Origin: Phycomyces blakesleeanus NRRL 1555(-)
Lineage: Eukaryota > Mucoromycota > Mucoromycetes > Mucorales > Phycomycetaceae
Length of the DNA stretch: 64,000 nt
Assembly: GCF_001638985.1 (NCBI RefSeq)
Contig: NW_017265143.1
Span: 1,252,259 to 1,316,258 of the forward strand
Reading direction: 5' to 3'
Below, one piece after another: positions 34,795 to 46,490 of the stretch. A program made the translations under genes and the position numbers. The notes beneath the pieces are model-generated. The model searched no databases. It worked only from the letters and a program-made list of their open reading frames with translations, and was not told the origin of the DNA. The stretch's first letter is position 1. The number at the start of each line of letters is the position of its first letter.

Positions 34795-37700
34795 ACTGTA
34801 GATCGGTTTATTTAACGACAATGGACTACGGCCCAAATTGGTGAATGTGATAGATGTTTGTGAGACGAACGATATTGATATTCTTTTTGTTACAGAGACT
34901 TTCCTGCCTGAGAGCGCCCCTGCTCTCCAGTGCCCTTGGACCCAGATACACAACTTTGCCATTCCAACAACGTCACCATAGCCAATGGATGGCATCTTGC
35001 TACTTATAAGGCCAGATTTTCCTCATCATGTACACCCCCTTCCAATCATTAACCCCCACGTTGTATCATGTAGGATCGATCCCTATACTATACACTGCGT
35101 ATACCTCCCACCACGATTGACATCCTCTGAGTGTCAAGCACGGCTGGCATTGTTACCCGTTGACAACTTCACCATTGTTTGCGGAAACTTCAACACTTGA
35201 CTACACCACATGACTGGAGACACTCGAGGAGGACTACGAAGTGAAATTATGGCAAACTGGATTAGCAGTAAGGATTTAACATTGTGGAATTTGGAGTTGG
35301 CCTTTGGCATCCCAACATACGAGAGAGTCCATACATCTGGTGGGGTCTTCAAAAGTATTATCGATTTCTTCTTGTTGCGAGAGGAGCAATTCCATGATAT
35401 GCAGATGAAAATCCATGACGAACTCGCCCTGGACTCTGACCACCACCTTTGTGAGCTATTCTTTCAGCCTGTGTTCATACCACAGCTCCTGACAGAAAAC
35501 TCAGTCTGTCAACTTTGGAAGCTTCAACGACTGGAAATCAAAGAGGTCTACAAAAAATACCAAAGACGATTTGAAGTGGGTTCAGATACACTTCAACAAG
35601 AGATTCAACAAACCCTGGAAGACACTTCCATATTGTGCCCTGTTGTCTTGGAGGCCTATTCACAACGTCTCAATGAGACGATCTATAAGGCTTTGGATGA
35701 TTCTGTTGGGCGAGTGTCACCACGACCAAAAGTTTGGAAGAACTTTTGGAATGCCGAATTACAACACCTAGCTGACCAGCGTCAAGAACTTTACCATTGG
35801 CAACGCCGGGTAGGCAATGACTTTGAACGTATTAAAGCCCATGCTGAGTATGTTGCAGCAAACCAAGATCTGCAAACAGCAGTTTGGGCGGCACGACAAC
35901 AAATCTGGTATGATTTCTGTGACAAAATCCAAAAGGCTCCTTCAGAGATGGTGAGCACGTTAAAGAGAATGGAGATTTGGTGACGATCTCCGATTTTTCT
36001 GACATCTCCAGAAGGACCACTTACAGTTGCTAATAATATGATTGACCACCTTGAAAATGTTTTTGGTGGATCTATGAAAATACGGACTGAACTGGCGGTT
36101 ACACCAATGGAGAGGGAAGTACCATGGGACGTAGACCAAGTCAAAGAAACTATTCGTCGTTTTCCACGATGGAAAGCACCAGGTATTGATCATATTAGGG
36201 CAGAGATTCTCAAGCCTCTTGTATCAACTCTAGGTTCTCTACTCCACATGCTCTTCAAGCTGTGTTGGTGATGGTCGTGGACGCCTGTCGCATGGAGAAT
36301 GGCACAGGTGGTACCTATCTACAAAAGCAAAGGAGCGCACGCAGATCCCAGCAGTTATAGGCACATCAGCTTGACCTCGGTGTTTAGGAAGCTTTTGGAG
36401 CAATGCCTGGCTGAGGAACTCCTTTTGACCATACCAGAGTTAGACATAGCCCAGGGAGGATTCCGCGCTAGCCGCAGTACCCTAGACCAGGCTCTCTGTC
36501 TCCACGAACTAATGAGGCAATACTCTGTTCCCGACCCTGAGCGAGAGCAAGCGCTCAAACCACCATTTGTTGTCTTCTGTGGTGATCCAGACACTTGGTT
36601 GTTGGATTTATTACATCTAAGAACATATTCCTATTATTATAGTAAAACAGCTATCATTACAAGAACAAATGAATAATTTATTTATTTTACTTATGGTAAA
36701 TCAATAAGACCAATAATTAATTACAGTAAGTACTGTAATTATGACAGCTCAGTAAGCACTGAGTTAATATGAGGACACTGCAATTAGATTAAATTATAAA
36801 CATAGCAGTACCAGCTCTCTAATATCTAAATGAACTCAGACTTAAGAAATTAAGATGTGACTGACAAAGCAGATCGTGTTTTGATATAAAAAGGACAACT
36901 TTGTATTCTTTAATAAAGACAACCTATATACAGTCTCAAAGTATTCTTATATACGTCTCAATCTTTTTACTGTTGATTTTATTCTATAAAACTTCACATC
37001 TTCCTAAACATCAAAGCTGTATATGATAGTGTGGATCGTAATGCCATATGGGACTCGTTGCGACCTTTTGTGTCGGAACCATTGCTAGTGCTACTTCAAA
37101 ATTTATTTAACAATATTATTGTTAATGTAGTGATGAAAAATGTAGCGTCCCATGGTGTTATGCCGAGACATGGAGTCCTGCAGGGTAGTATACTTTCACC
37201 TTTCTTATATTCAATTTTTATTGATACCCTACCACGTTTACTTTGGGGAGTCTCCACCCAACCATACTACGTTTGCATTCCCTCTCCCTCGTTAACAAGG
37301 TCCCTTCAATTGTCCTCATAATGTACGTACGCATTTAACAGCCCAACAGCCACTCCTTTGTCACTATTGGAGGAGCTTAGGACCATCACCTGTAATGTGT
37401 CCAGTGTTTCCAGGACGGAGGGGGATGCACCAGACTATCTTCCTATGTCAATGGCTCCTATCAACTGTCTTCTGTACGCTGACAATGTTGCCCTTATAGG
37501 CACACCCGACGATGTGCAAAAAATGTTGACTGTAGCCGAGACACATTCAAACCTTCTGGGGTATAAGTGGAGTCCATCCAAATACGAGGTCCTCAATGCC
37601 CCTCCTAATTCTTCTTTTTCTTTATATGGGAATACTCTTCCCACTTGCACTTCCTTTAAATATTTAGAATTTCCTTTTGCTAGCCAAGGGATAGATCGAG

Positions 37701-38817
37701 CCGACATGTTCCTTAAGTCGCAGCAAAAAGCTTGTGCAGCAACGCGTAAGCTTTGTAACTTGGGTGTACACATGAACGGTTTTGGTCTCCCTGCGGCTCT
37801 CAGAGCTTATCTCATTTTTATCCGCCCCATTCTTGAGTACGGCTTAGCCATTGTTCCTGCTAGCCAGAGTGACGTTTAGATCCTGCAGAAAGCCTAAAAT
37901 ATGTGTCTCCAGACATGTATTTGATGGCCTGATGCAACGATGGGAGTTGTTTATATCGCTGCATTAGCTGCTCTACCAAACCTATTCACCCGTTCCCGTG
38001 CTCTTCAAGCCAAATTTTTTCGTCGTGCTGAAACACTACCCTCAGACTCCCTGATCAAAGCTCTTACCACGCAGCTGGACCTTTCCAAAGAAAAAACGAC
38101 ATGGGGTGAGCTTCGTCGTAGTGTACTCTGGAAAAAGGCCCAATTGCTGAAAGAACATCAACCTCGGTTGAAGGACCCATTAAAAGAAGCTTATGTTTTA
38201 CTGTGCCAAAAAGAAATCGACATGCAACTTGCGAGCGTTAACCGTCTGGTAACTGTTGCTAGAGGCTTTGCAAACCTGTCTGGGATCCAGTCTTACTACT
38301 GCCGTGCACTAGTTCAGAACGACGCCACCTAATCAAATGGCGAATTGCTTGGCTACCACCTACACCATCAGTCGAGTGCCAATGTGGCGCTATCAAGGGT
38401 AACCAAAACCACATGCTTATATGCCCCGCCACAATCACTCTCGTTCAAAAACTCTGGTCTTTGATGAATCCTGCTCCTCCCCCAGAGGTTCATCTCATCG
38501 ACTATGATCTCAACTGTCTCCCTGGGTCTTTCAAATCGCCTGGTACGTGGTGCGATTGGTGGCCGTGCTTGCTTGCCTTGCTACGTGCTGTTGATCAAAC
38601 CACCTCATCCTACAAACTGCCAGAAAAAAAAGCTCATGGTCAAATTCTCATCGACCTTGCAGCAAAATTCTGTGCCACAAAACCAACCCGTCCCCACCGC
38701 ATCCCGCCGCCTACCCAAGAACTTGTTCCTGGTGATCCGCTCCCCCATTTTCTCTCCAAAATTTCCACCATTCCTCGTCAACCCCCTCCATCTGTGCCCG
38801 CCCGAAATTGTGCCTAG
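34787..38817 (+). pseudogene. LINE ORF2: endonuclease and reverse transcriptase, inactivated
   Basis: ATG 34787 overlaps the ORF1 stop (ATGAATAG), suggesting reinitiation. An APE-type endonuclease is visible: ILFVTETFLP, TIVCGNFNT (family Gly-Asp-Phe-Asn, here Asn) and LDSDHHLCELFF. RT motifs are RMAQVVPIYKSKG, GGFRASRSTLDQAL and, past the LTR, LNIKAVYDSVDR (Asp to Asn), GVLQGSILSPFLYSIF and LLYADNVALIG (Asp to Asn). A C-terminal knuckle reads ECQCGAIKGNQNHMLICP near 38400. Stops include TAG 34799, a TAG near 34979, TGA near 35199, 35981 and 36269, TAA near 37319 and TAG near 37877, and there is a frameshift near 38330. Apart from that shift the frame is constant, because LTR plus TSD is 426 bases. 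Confidence 0.88.
36578..36998 (+). mobile_element. Solo LTR inside LINE ORF2, TSD tcttc
   Basis: 421 bases from TGTGGTGATCCAGACACT to ACTTCACA, with a perfect TSD tcttc (36573-36577 and 36999-37003). It is the same family as 11223-11765 but shorter. It splits the RT between the palm motif containing the first catalytic Asp and the upstream fingers. Confidence 0.92.
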
Positions 38818-38959
38818 GAGGACTGACTTGGTCTGGTATCGTTGTGTATTCTGGATCCATAAATGGATCGTCCGAGTTTCTAAAAGGAATCCCTCTTTGG
38901 AGTTCCTATCCCTGCTGAAATCCGTTCCCAATTCTGGTGCCGTCAGTACCTAGTTACTT

Positions 38960-39480
38960 ATTCTCGATTCTTTCATGTCATTTATTTTTCTTATATATTT
39001 ATTTCACCTGTATTCTTACCAGCTGTATTATCTATTTTAGTCTTAGTCTTTCTAAAAGCCGTTTTCCCCCACAGGGGGTTTTTTACGTGCTCTCTTACTT
39101 TTTTGCTGACTATTCATCTTTGTCTCTGTCATTGTTGTATTTGGGATACTTTAACATCCGATATCATATACGAACCCAGACAGAAGTACCTGTCAAAGAG
39201 GTCGTTATAAATGATTATCCAATATGAAGTCCTATCTGAAACATAAGAGCAATATGTCTGATCCATCATTGGATCATCTTCAAGAAGTACTTAAACTATT
39301 ATCGCAAAGCCGTTATGATGACTCATATCCAGGGTGACTGGATATATCTCAATAAATATAAATACCATAGAGAAAATAACTTTTATTAAGATAATTGGAT
39401 TTGACTAAACATCTCTTATCAATAAAAAAGAGTCTCAAAGTACTTGTCGTCCCAACCTCTCCTATTTTCCATATATAAAT
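38960..39480. other. LINE 3' tail with hairpin, then possible LTR remnant
   Basis: From 38960 to 39120 the sequence is T-rich, with a hairpin at 39066-39078 (CCCCC-ACA-GGGGG followed by a T run). From about 39190 to 39460 it looks LTR-like, with TGTCAAAGAGG near the start and AGTCTCAAAGTACTTG near the end, which resembles the end of the 36578 LTR. I could not find a TSD, so the LTR call is weak. Confidence 0.35.
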
Positions 39481-39589
39481 ATAACAGTCATGCGTGTTCC
39501 ATATTTTTCTTTATTTATCCTTCACTTTGTACATATTTTTTTATTCCACCTCATATTTAAGGGGTTACTTTTATTATTTTCATTTATTC

Positions 39590-39700
39590 TTCAGTTCTCA
39601 TCGGGTAGCCAATATGCTAAAATGCGCAAAGCCTAGAAAAACCCACAATAAAATATTTTCACCTGTCCACCCTTATTATTTTCCATGCCTATTGTATTTC
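39590..39700 (+). repeat. 5' fragment of a LINE of the 33.4-kb family
   Basis: About 100 bases (ATGCTAAAATGCGCAAAG and the following CACCTGTCCACCCTTATTA) match the start of the minus-strand ORF1 at 26751. The similarity stops near 39690. This is the 5' end of another copy, cut short after some 30 codons. From 39700 to 40114 I see no gene. Confidence 0.6.
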
Positions 39701-40114
39701 TTACATATCAAAATAAAAGCCCACGGTAAGGGATATAAACCGGTGATCTCGGGATATAGAACACCTGTACAGGCGTAAACGTTGACTCTAAGAATGCGTT
39801 TTTTTTCTTGTAGTGTTTGATGGAAATCCATTGCCAGAATATTGGAAAACCGTATTTGAAAAGCTTAAATGATTGCGTCTAAGTTAAATCGATTTCCATA
39901 CTCGAGTATTATCATTTAGAAACGAGTAGATACTATTATGTGGAAATATTGAATTTATTTTTTAATTTCTATAAACACAGATAGTAAGATTGATCACATT
40001 TACCTCAATCTTGTTGAAAAAACAAAAACAAAAAAAAACAAAATGGGTGGATCATGGTTTGTATTACATTTTTTTAAAGAGCTATTGTTATTGTTGTCGT
40101 TGGTCTTTTTATTC

Positions 40115-40695
40115 TTATTCCGTTTCAAGTCCCATGATCTGAGCTACCATCCTTGGCCCCATTGACCAGTTGCCAATTGTTATTGCCGCAATAGAGTAAG
40201 TGATAGTAGAAAAAAGGAGAAGAACAACCATGACCAAGTTGGCTTTCCCCCACCAAGCCTCGTATGAATTACGACTACCTACACAGCAGCATGCCCCAAG
40301 AATCCAAATTGGAGGTAATACCCTAAATCCGCCGAGTAAATTACACTCCATATTTTCTATTTATTTCCTTTTCTTTTCTTTTTTTCTTACCATCCGAACA
40401 AGAACATCATGGCCGCTAATGGAAACTGGCGCTCGGTATCATACATTCTAATAGGAGAAGGCTGTCTATCGATTATAATTGCCTGGTATCCACGAGATTG
40501 GTATGTTCCTCTAGGAGACAGATAAGGGTTTGTTGGAGAAGGATAGTACTGGCCACGGTTGTCATATGGTGCTGATGCTGGTGCTGATGGGGCTAATTCA
40601 GGGAACACAGCCTGATGAGCACTCGACTCTGACTCTGAATAGGAGGGAGGAGGAGGGTTGTACTCTGATGGATTATGTTGAGAGTGTTTGTCCAT
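40115..40695 (-). CDS. Small membrane protein with PPxY motif
   Basis: Two exons: 40695-40391 and 40322-40115, joined over a 68-base GT-AG intron (gtaaga donor, tttag acceptor), giving 170 codons. The N-terminal half is Ser/Pro/Tyr-rich and cytosolic in style, with NPPPPSYSES, a PPxY motif of the kind bound by Rsp5/Nedd4 WW domains. The C-terminal half has two hydrophobic segments. The first runs from FPLAAMMFLFGW across the splice into LPPIWILGACCC, and the second is NLVMVVLLLFSTITYSIAA. ATG 40695 was chosen because upstream ATG 40764 adds a hydrophobic stretch without support. I do not recognise the family. A role in ubiquitin-dependent membrane sorting is inferred only from the motif. Confidence 0.7.
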
Positions 40696-42865
40696 TGTGA
40701 GAAAGAGATGAATATAAAAGGCGATCAGTACTTGCGGCAAGAAATGCTCAACTGCGGTAATCACAAGGTGTTACATAGACAAACGTCATGAATGACAGTC
40801 ACATAGCACACACCACATTTATACTGACTGACCAGATCAAGCCGCCCAGTGCATTAATTAACATTATTTTGTGTGCCTTGTCCCATGCCATAACTCAATT
40901 TATTCCATTGTTCTTGTCCGCTTGCTTACATATTATTACTTTTTAATGCAACATTTTCGGATATTCAATTGCAAATATCAAAAACCCAAGGATTGTGACT
41001 GTTACAGAAAGAGCCTTTAACATAGCTTTTCGTTATTAACAATATTAAGGTTTTTTGAGCCATAGGATGTAAAACAAAAGGGGTAACAATATTAAATACC
41101 AGCATAATCACTTAATTCATTTATATAATTGAAGGGAGATGTTGATTAGGGCGACTAAATAAGTATCTTCTATAGTGCTACAGCTAAATTTTGATAGCAA
41201 CGGACAGAAGAAAAAAAGTATATAATTTAAAGGTTTTACAAAGTTCTTTTTCAATCATTTTTGAGTATTAGTTGTACACTTTGAGGCGAAAAACAAGATA
41301 CTAATGTAACGTGCTAATAAAAGAAAACCAATATATACTTAGCACGTTAATTTTATTCAATTTTTATTTATTTATTCAGCTGTAAATGCTTTTAGGAGTA
41401 GCTCTAAAACAAAACAAAGATATCTATTTAGAATGCCTTGTCTTGTCTTGTCTTGTCTTGTCTTGTCTGGTCTTGTCTGGTCTTGTATAATGTACTAGTA
41501 TACAAACGTAACAATGAGAGTAAATAGCGTCAGAATTATTATGAAATAAATAGGAGGAGCAAGGGTCCAGAAGAATTAATCCAACAATTATGCCTTATGT
41601 TTATTCAAGCAAGGTCATGGTGCTATCAAGAATAAGCATTTTTCCAATACTTTATTGCGTGCCTGCCGATCTTTTTTCTTTTTTCTTTTTTTCAAAGCAC
41701 ACCACGAGATTTAAGGATCTTAACAAATAGACATAAGTACGTACTCTATGTTTGATAAAGTTTTTTTTCCTGACTCGACTTAAGTTTGACAGATGTGTTC
41801 GATCGATTTCCTTGGTTTGAATCCAATGCCACAATTATACACGTGAGGTATTGGGATAGGAGAGTAATATATCTTAAAGTTGTATTGTATTGCAGTGTAT
41901 TGTATTGTATTATTATTATTGTTAGATAAAGATTCCCATAAGTATCAAACAAGAGCATAGTACCAAGAGATCAGCATAACTATCGATTCGGAATATACGA
42001 CTAGTGTTTGGAGAATAACAGATTTTGATTCACAATTCAAGGTTACTGCTAATCCAGATATTATCTAAAGATTTGTTCGGTTAGTTAGACCCTCTAAATA
42101 TACGTGAGTTTATGTATAGTCAGGTCAATATATTTACAACAAAAAATACAAATTAGAATATAAAGATTATGCGATTGATCCATGATTCTGTCGAATTCCC
42201 TGTAAATCACACGTGAGCTGTCCCTTATTTAAGCACGTTAGCATGACATGCCTTTTTATTATTTTTTATAATATAAACAAGTATTTGGAATTGAAACCGC
42301 ATAATGTTTGATATTACATATAAATATATGTAAGTATGGGTCAGCACACACACAAATAATACTAATAATAAAGGTGGAATAAGCCTTTGTGATGATATAT
42401 GATTCAGTGGGTAGTAAAATTGTATTGAGGTAGATATTGTCAAGTCTCTTGTTATACGCATTTTGTTGGCCACAGGAGTCGATCCACACGCAATGTTCCT
42501 GGTGTTGAATGCCCCGGGTATGCCACGCTAGATTTTTCACTTTCTTTTCCAACCACCAAGGATATAAATAATAATATATGAAACTCTCTGCATGTCATAT
42601 GAATCCGCCGCCCTACCATTTTCTGCCATTTTAAGCACCAAAAAACCCCCAAGTCCCCCTTGCATGGTAGCCCTTTCCTAACCCACCCCCCCCCCTTATT
42701 AAGATTTACTGTAGGCTCACAGTCATAAACAAGAGAAAACAGTGTTGGCTATGAGCCGCTATCCTACCGCCTTCTCTTTCTTCTCCATTTCTCTTTTCTT
42801 CCCTTTCATAGGTTACACTGCAAACTGATATTCACCCTTGAACCCCCATTCTCCCTCTCTTCTGC
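40696..42865. other. Intergenic region between divergent genes, with microsatellites
   Basis: No convincing gene. At 41436-41486 a (CTTGT)n pentamer repeat runs about ten units, with two units changed to CTGGT. At 41881-41920 a (TGTAT)n tract passes into TAT triplets. A C-run (about 42685-42697) and pyrimidine-rich stretches lie just upstream of the 42866 gene and may belong to its promoter. Confidence 0.5.
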
Positions 42866-43375
42866 ATGGTTGCTTATTGGTACTCTACAGACGGAATTGA
42901 CCAGCGTAGGCTATCAAATCGACATCTTTCTATTCTAGACGAGGCTTTTAAACAACAGCGACGAGTGGAGATATATGATGAAGACGCTTTCGGGCCAGAG
43001 GTACTTGCAACTGCTTGCCCTCACCTAGGGACAATGACAGCTGGCTTATTACACTATGGTTTATACCGTCAGCCTTCGCTGTGGGATGCCTGTGACAGCA
43101 GTCTAGAGACACTTCTTCTGATGGACTGTGGAGATGGTGCTGACCAGGATTCCAAGGGATTGTCGAGTGATTGGTATGAAAATAGTTGTGGGCTGCTGGA
43201 CACGCCTGCTATTGAGATACCTGATTCTGTCCACAGTCCAGATCACCATGCAATGATGCGGACAATTCCTCAAGGTACAAATCCGTCGAGCCTGTTTTCC
43301 AACTACCAGTCAGTACCTGATCGGCCACAGTCACATCTACACGATAGTTCTTACATCTGTTGCATTATAAGCTAA
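42866..43375 (+). CDS. Intronless protein with C-terminal CaaX box
   Basis: 169 codons, ATG 42866 to TAA. The N-terminal half looks globular (MVAYWYSTDGIDQRRL, a helical DEAFKQQRRVEIYDED, then aromatic-rich HYGLYRQPSLWDAC). The second half is acidic and Ser/Pro-rich, as in a flexible tail. The last five residues are CCIIS: a CaaX prenylation signal (Cys-Ile-Ile-Ser) preceded by a Cys that could be palmitoylated. From memory, yeast Ras2 ends the same way. No GTPase motifs are present, so this is not Ras. It was chosen as real because it has even coding composition unlike the flanks and a clean start behind a pyrimidine-rich leader. Family and function are unknown. Confidence 0.7.
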   Translation: MVAYWYSTDGIDQRRLSNRHLSILDEAFKQQRRVEIYDEDAFGPEVLATACPHLGTMTAGLLHYGLYRQPSLWDACDSSLETLLLMDCGDGADQDSKGLSSDWYENSCGLLDTPAIEIPDSVHSPDHHAMMRTIPQGTNPSSLFSNYQSVPDRPQSHLHDSSYICCIIS

Positions 43376-43886
43376 TCCCATTGAGCACTGCATTTGGAAT
43401 AAAAGTTTGGATTGAAAATAGTTTTACATTAACAATATAAATAATTATACTATAAAACCTGAACTGTAACAATCGGTTCTTTTAATAAAATATGTGTTGG
43501 TAACATTATTGGTTGACATTGCATATTTATTTTACTAAAAAGAAAATGGCTTATAGTAAAAAAGAAAGAAAGAAAGAGAAGTATTTTCAATATATATATA
43601 CTTGTGTTTTACTAAACCCAAGTTTATTTTTAAAAAAGCAAAAAAAAAGAAACTCTATTTTGAAAGGATGCAGATGTTGAACAAGTCTTCACAGTCTCAC
43701 AGTCACGTCATTCATTTATATTAATTCATTGAATTAAAGAGAAGGACATACGGTAAAACACACTATACAAGGCACATTTCAATATTGTTTAAAGAATAAT
43801 AAAAAATAACAAGTCAGTACATCTGATGCGCAAAAAACGGGAGATAAAAACTTACACTGTAAAGATGCATGAAAGAGTTGTATCAA
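43376..43886. other. Intergenic gap
   Basis: AT-rich, with a short GAAA-type repeat near 43560-43580 and a TATATATA run near 43590. Nothing else was seen. Confidence 0.4.
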
Positions 43887-46490
43887 TCATACAGAAGAAT
43901 ATTGATGGCCATGGTTGGTTTTAGGCTGGCACACAAAAACATCACGGCGCTGATTGTTGTTTCGTGCAGAAAACAAGATGCCTAAAAGATTCTGTGTAGC
44001 CATAATGTTGCGATTCCACACAATATTGCAAGTGGTTTCTTGGCACTGCAATATTGTGTATACTCTTCGCTTCAAATTGCTGTTGACTAAATTTTCTAAA
44101 TTTATCTTCTTGCTTTCATTGCATACTTGGCTGGTCAGGTATTCATCTAACATGTACATCATGTTCTTGCTGCATTTTGTTTTCAAGTCTTCTCGACAAG
44201 ACGGACAGATGCTGTTTTATTTCCCCTGGGGACGTGGTTGAACATACCATCTCCAAAATCAATGATAGTTTTTAAGGGAGCCTCAGTATGGTCAGCGGGG
44301 GCAGGAGGAAAGTATTTATTCTCGTGCTTATGGGATGTCGTATATTAAACGCTTGCAAATCTCATCCAGTCCTTTCTGCTTCCGCAATAGCATTCAAATT
44401 TTGATTTGGATGACTTAGAGGTGTATCAGTATAAAATAAATTGACCAAATGGCATATTTTACACTGACCAATTACCCTGGCTATAATATTTTGGAATGGT
44501 AAAGTAAAAACCGAGTCGATCTTTATATACTTTTAAAAAATCTGCTTCGTTTGTGGTTTTGAACGAGCTCAAATCAAATGTCTTCAAATAATCATCCAGA
44601 TGTTCCTTCTTATATACTGTACATCATTAAACCCACAAAGATGATAATATTCGTTCACGCTTGTCGTTCTTTGTCTCCCGGATGTATCGACAGTGGTAAT
44701 AATATCACAAACACCAGGGTCAATAGCCCAAACCTGACAATCTTTGTCAATATCGTCGATGTAATCTCCAGGTTATTTTTTAGCAGGCGCTTCCTTTTTC
44801 TTCTTGACGGCACGGGAAAACAGAAAACAGATGGAATAACCGTCGGTAGTTATTACGTTGCTAAATACGAATTGATTTTAGTCAAACATTCTTCAAAATA
44901 GATAAATAAAAAAATATATAGAAATCTATACCTGAATCGGTTTTTTCCCGTTGAAAGACTGTTTCTTGCAGGGAATCCTAACTTTGAAAAGTTGAAAAGC
45001 TGATTATAAAAATCTGCGAGGATGGACTCGGTTTTTTTTACCTGCCGGATATCCTGCTACACCAGACGTTTTCACTAAATTCCAAAAGGCTTGCATATCA
45101 ACCTGAATTGCCTTGTTTTGGGCACTGTATACAGGAGCAAGAACCCCCCCCCCCCCCCCCCCCCCCCCCCATAATCTCTAGGGTCTGTATACTTGACCGG
45201 AAAAAATGTCCTGTCTTTGATTCTTGCTTTAACCGTATTAATCAGAGTTTGTACTATGGAGATTTGCCGTGAAAACAGTGCGTTTAATTTTTCCAGGATC
45301 AAACGTCTTGTCAGAATTAATGGATTACAAGGTTTGCTCTTGCAAAGAACGAAGCTTCTTTCTGCCCAATGCATGTACAAACTGAACATCTTGAAGCTTG
45401 CGGTAAATATACCCTTTTGAGGCAACTTTTGAAGGTATATTCTCTGTGATGTATACTTTCTTATGTACTTCTTCCGAAAGAAAGTGAAGGCATCTGAAGA
45501 AAAGACGAGACTGAGCATAGGGCGTTCTACATTTGCATGTATCAGGTTGATGGTAGACCATAGAGTAAGTAACATTTCGGCAATCTCCCTGTTATGCGTG
45601 GTATTGGGAACAGATGAGGGCTATTGAGGATCCGGACCTTCTTTTTTGTGATATATCTAATACGCCAAAGCTTTTTGTGAAGCAATTGGGAGCTCTTTGC
45701 ATCAATTAATATAATTCGAATCTGACATAGTGCTCAGAAAATAGCGTAAATATCTTCGCTCGTAGTTATCATGTATATAATCTTTAGTTGAAGTTTCGTA
45801 TTGTTTGGCAACTATATTCAGAACACTAAAGTATTCAATGCTTTTGAATTGCTCGCAATTAAAAGTTGTCATATTGCAAAAAAAAAAAAAAACATCAAGA
45901 TATTCTGATATGTATCGTAGTGCTTTTTCCCATTATTAGTTATTACAGCAAAAATAGAAACGAATAGACACCAGTTAATGATTGGAATTGAAAGGCCATC
46001 AGCAAGCATTTTTATGAATAGAGAGTTGACAAAAAGAACACTAGCATATAGAGCTTTGTTGATATAGTCTACCAAGCAAACTAGTTCTTGAACGAACCCA
46101 TGATTATTGCAAATATTCTTTAAGGACGTCTTGATAAAGAATGTTCAATTCTTTCATCGGACTCGTATTAAGACTCCTTCACTCTTCTGTTGGGACACAT
46201 CTTGACTTTTGACTGCGCATGAGTGATTAGATTGCAAGAAGAACACTGCTTTACGTTCTAAATTGTAGCAAAGCATCTTATCTTTTTCTTTTGAATTTTT
46301 GAGATGTTTTTGGCCTCAATGAGGGAGCTTCCTCTGCATCTGTAGTATTAAAAAAGAAAACAATCGTTAAATAATTGAATATTATAAAAGTACATTGTAT
46401 CTTACCTTCATCTACCTTATTTTCCTTACTTGACCGCCCCGTATGTTGTGATTCTGACTCTTCATCAATAAAGTACACATAAAACCCCAA
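43887..46490 (-). pseudogene. Fanzor/TnpB-like RNA-guided nuclease gene, decayed
   Basis: The minus-strand reading in broken frames gives, in order: a helical N-terminus (LVDYINKALYASVLFVNSL, about 46075-46020); a block 45575-45075; KLGFPARNSL near 44985; TDGYSICFLFSRAVKKKK near 44847; RuvC-I AIDPGVCDIITTVD with VNEYYHLCGF (44735-44640); TIIDFGDGMFNH (44270-44231); RuvC-II DEYLTSQVC (near 44140); and a half zinc ribbon plus RuvC-III LQCQETTCNIVWNRNIMATQN (two pieces near 44045 and 44010). This order matches eukaryotic Fanzor proteins. The first zinc-ribbon Cys pair has lost a Cys and the RuvC-III Asp reads Asn. Many stops and frameshifts, and a 27-base poly-C run, make it non-functional. No guide RNA or element ends were identified. 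Confidence 0.65.
45144..45170. repeat. 27-base poly-C homopolymer
   Basis: An uninterrupted C27 run inside the Fanzor-like pseudogene, read as poly-Gly on the minus strand. It is likely length-polymorphic or prone to sequencing error. Confidence 0.9.

Larger units (their letters stand above)
33211..39120 (+). mobile_element. Non-LTR retrotransposon (LINE), two ORFs, damaged
   Basis: An open ORF1 is followed with an 8-base overlap by an ORF2 that has endonuclease, RT and a C-terminal zinc knuckle. The 5' end is apparently shortened relative to the copies at 26751 and 39600, which start with MLKCA. The 3' region is T-rich and contains a C5-ACA-G5 hairpin. ORF2 carries a solo LTR. No TSD or poly(A) end could be fixed. 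Confidence 0.85.

Noticed and set aside
36578..37003. Reading the 36.6-37.0 kb gap as an intron of LINE ORF2
   Set aside because: The segment has LTR ends, a 5-base TSD and a relative at 11223, so it is a solo LTR rather than an intron.
41652..42652. Several small minus-strand ORFs
   Set aside because: Low-complexity composition including microsatellite sequence; no splice partners or motifs.
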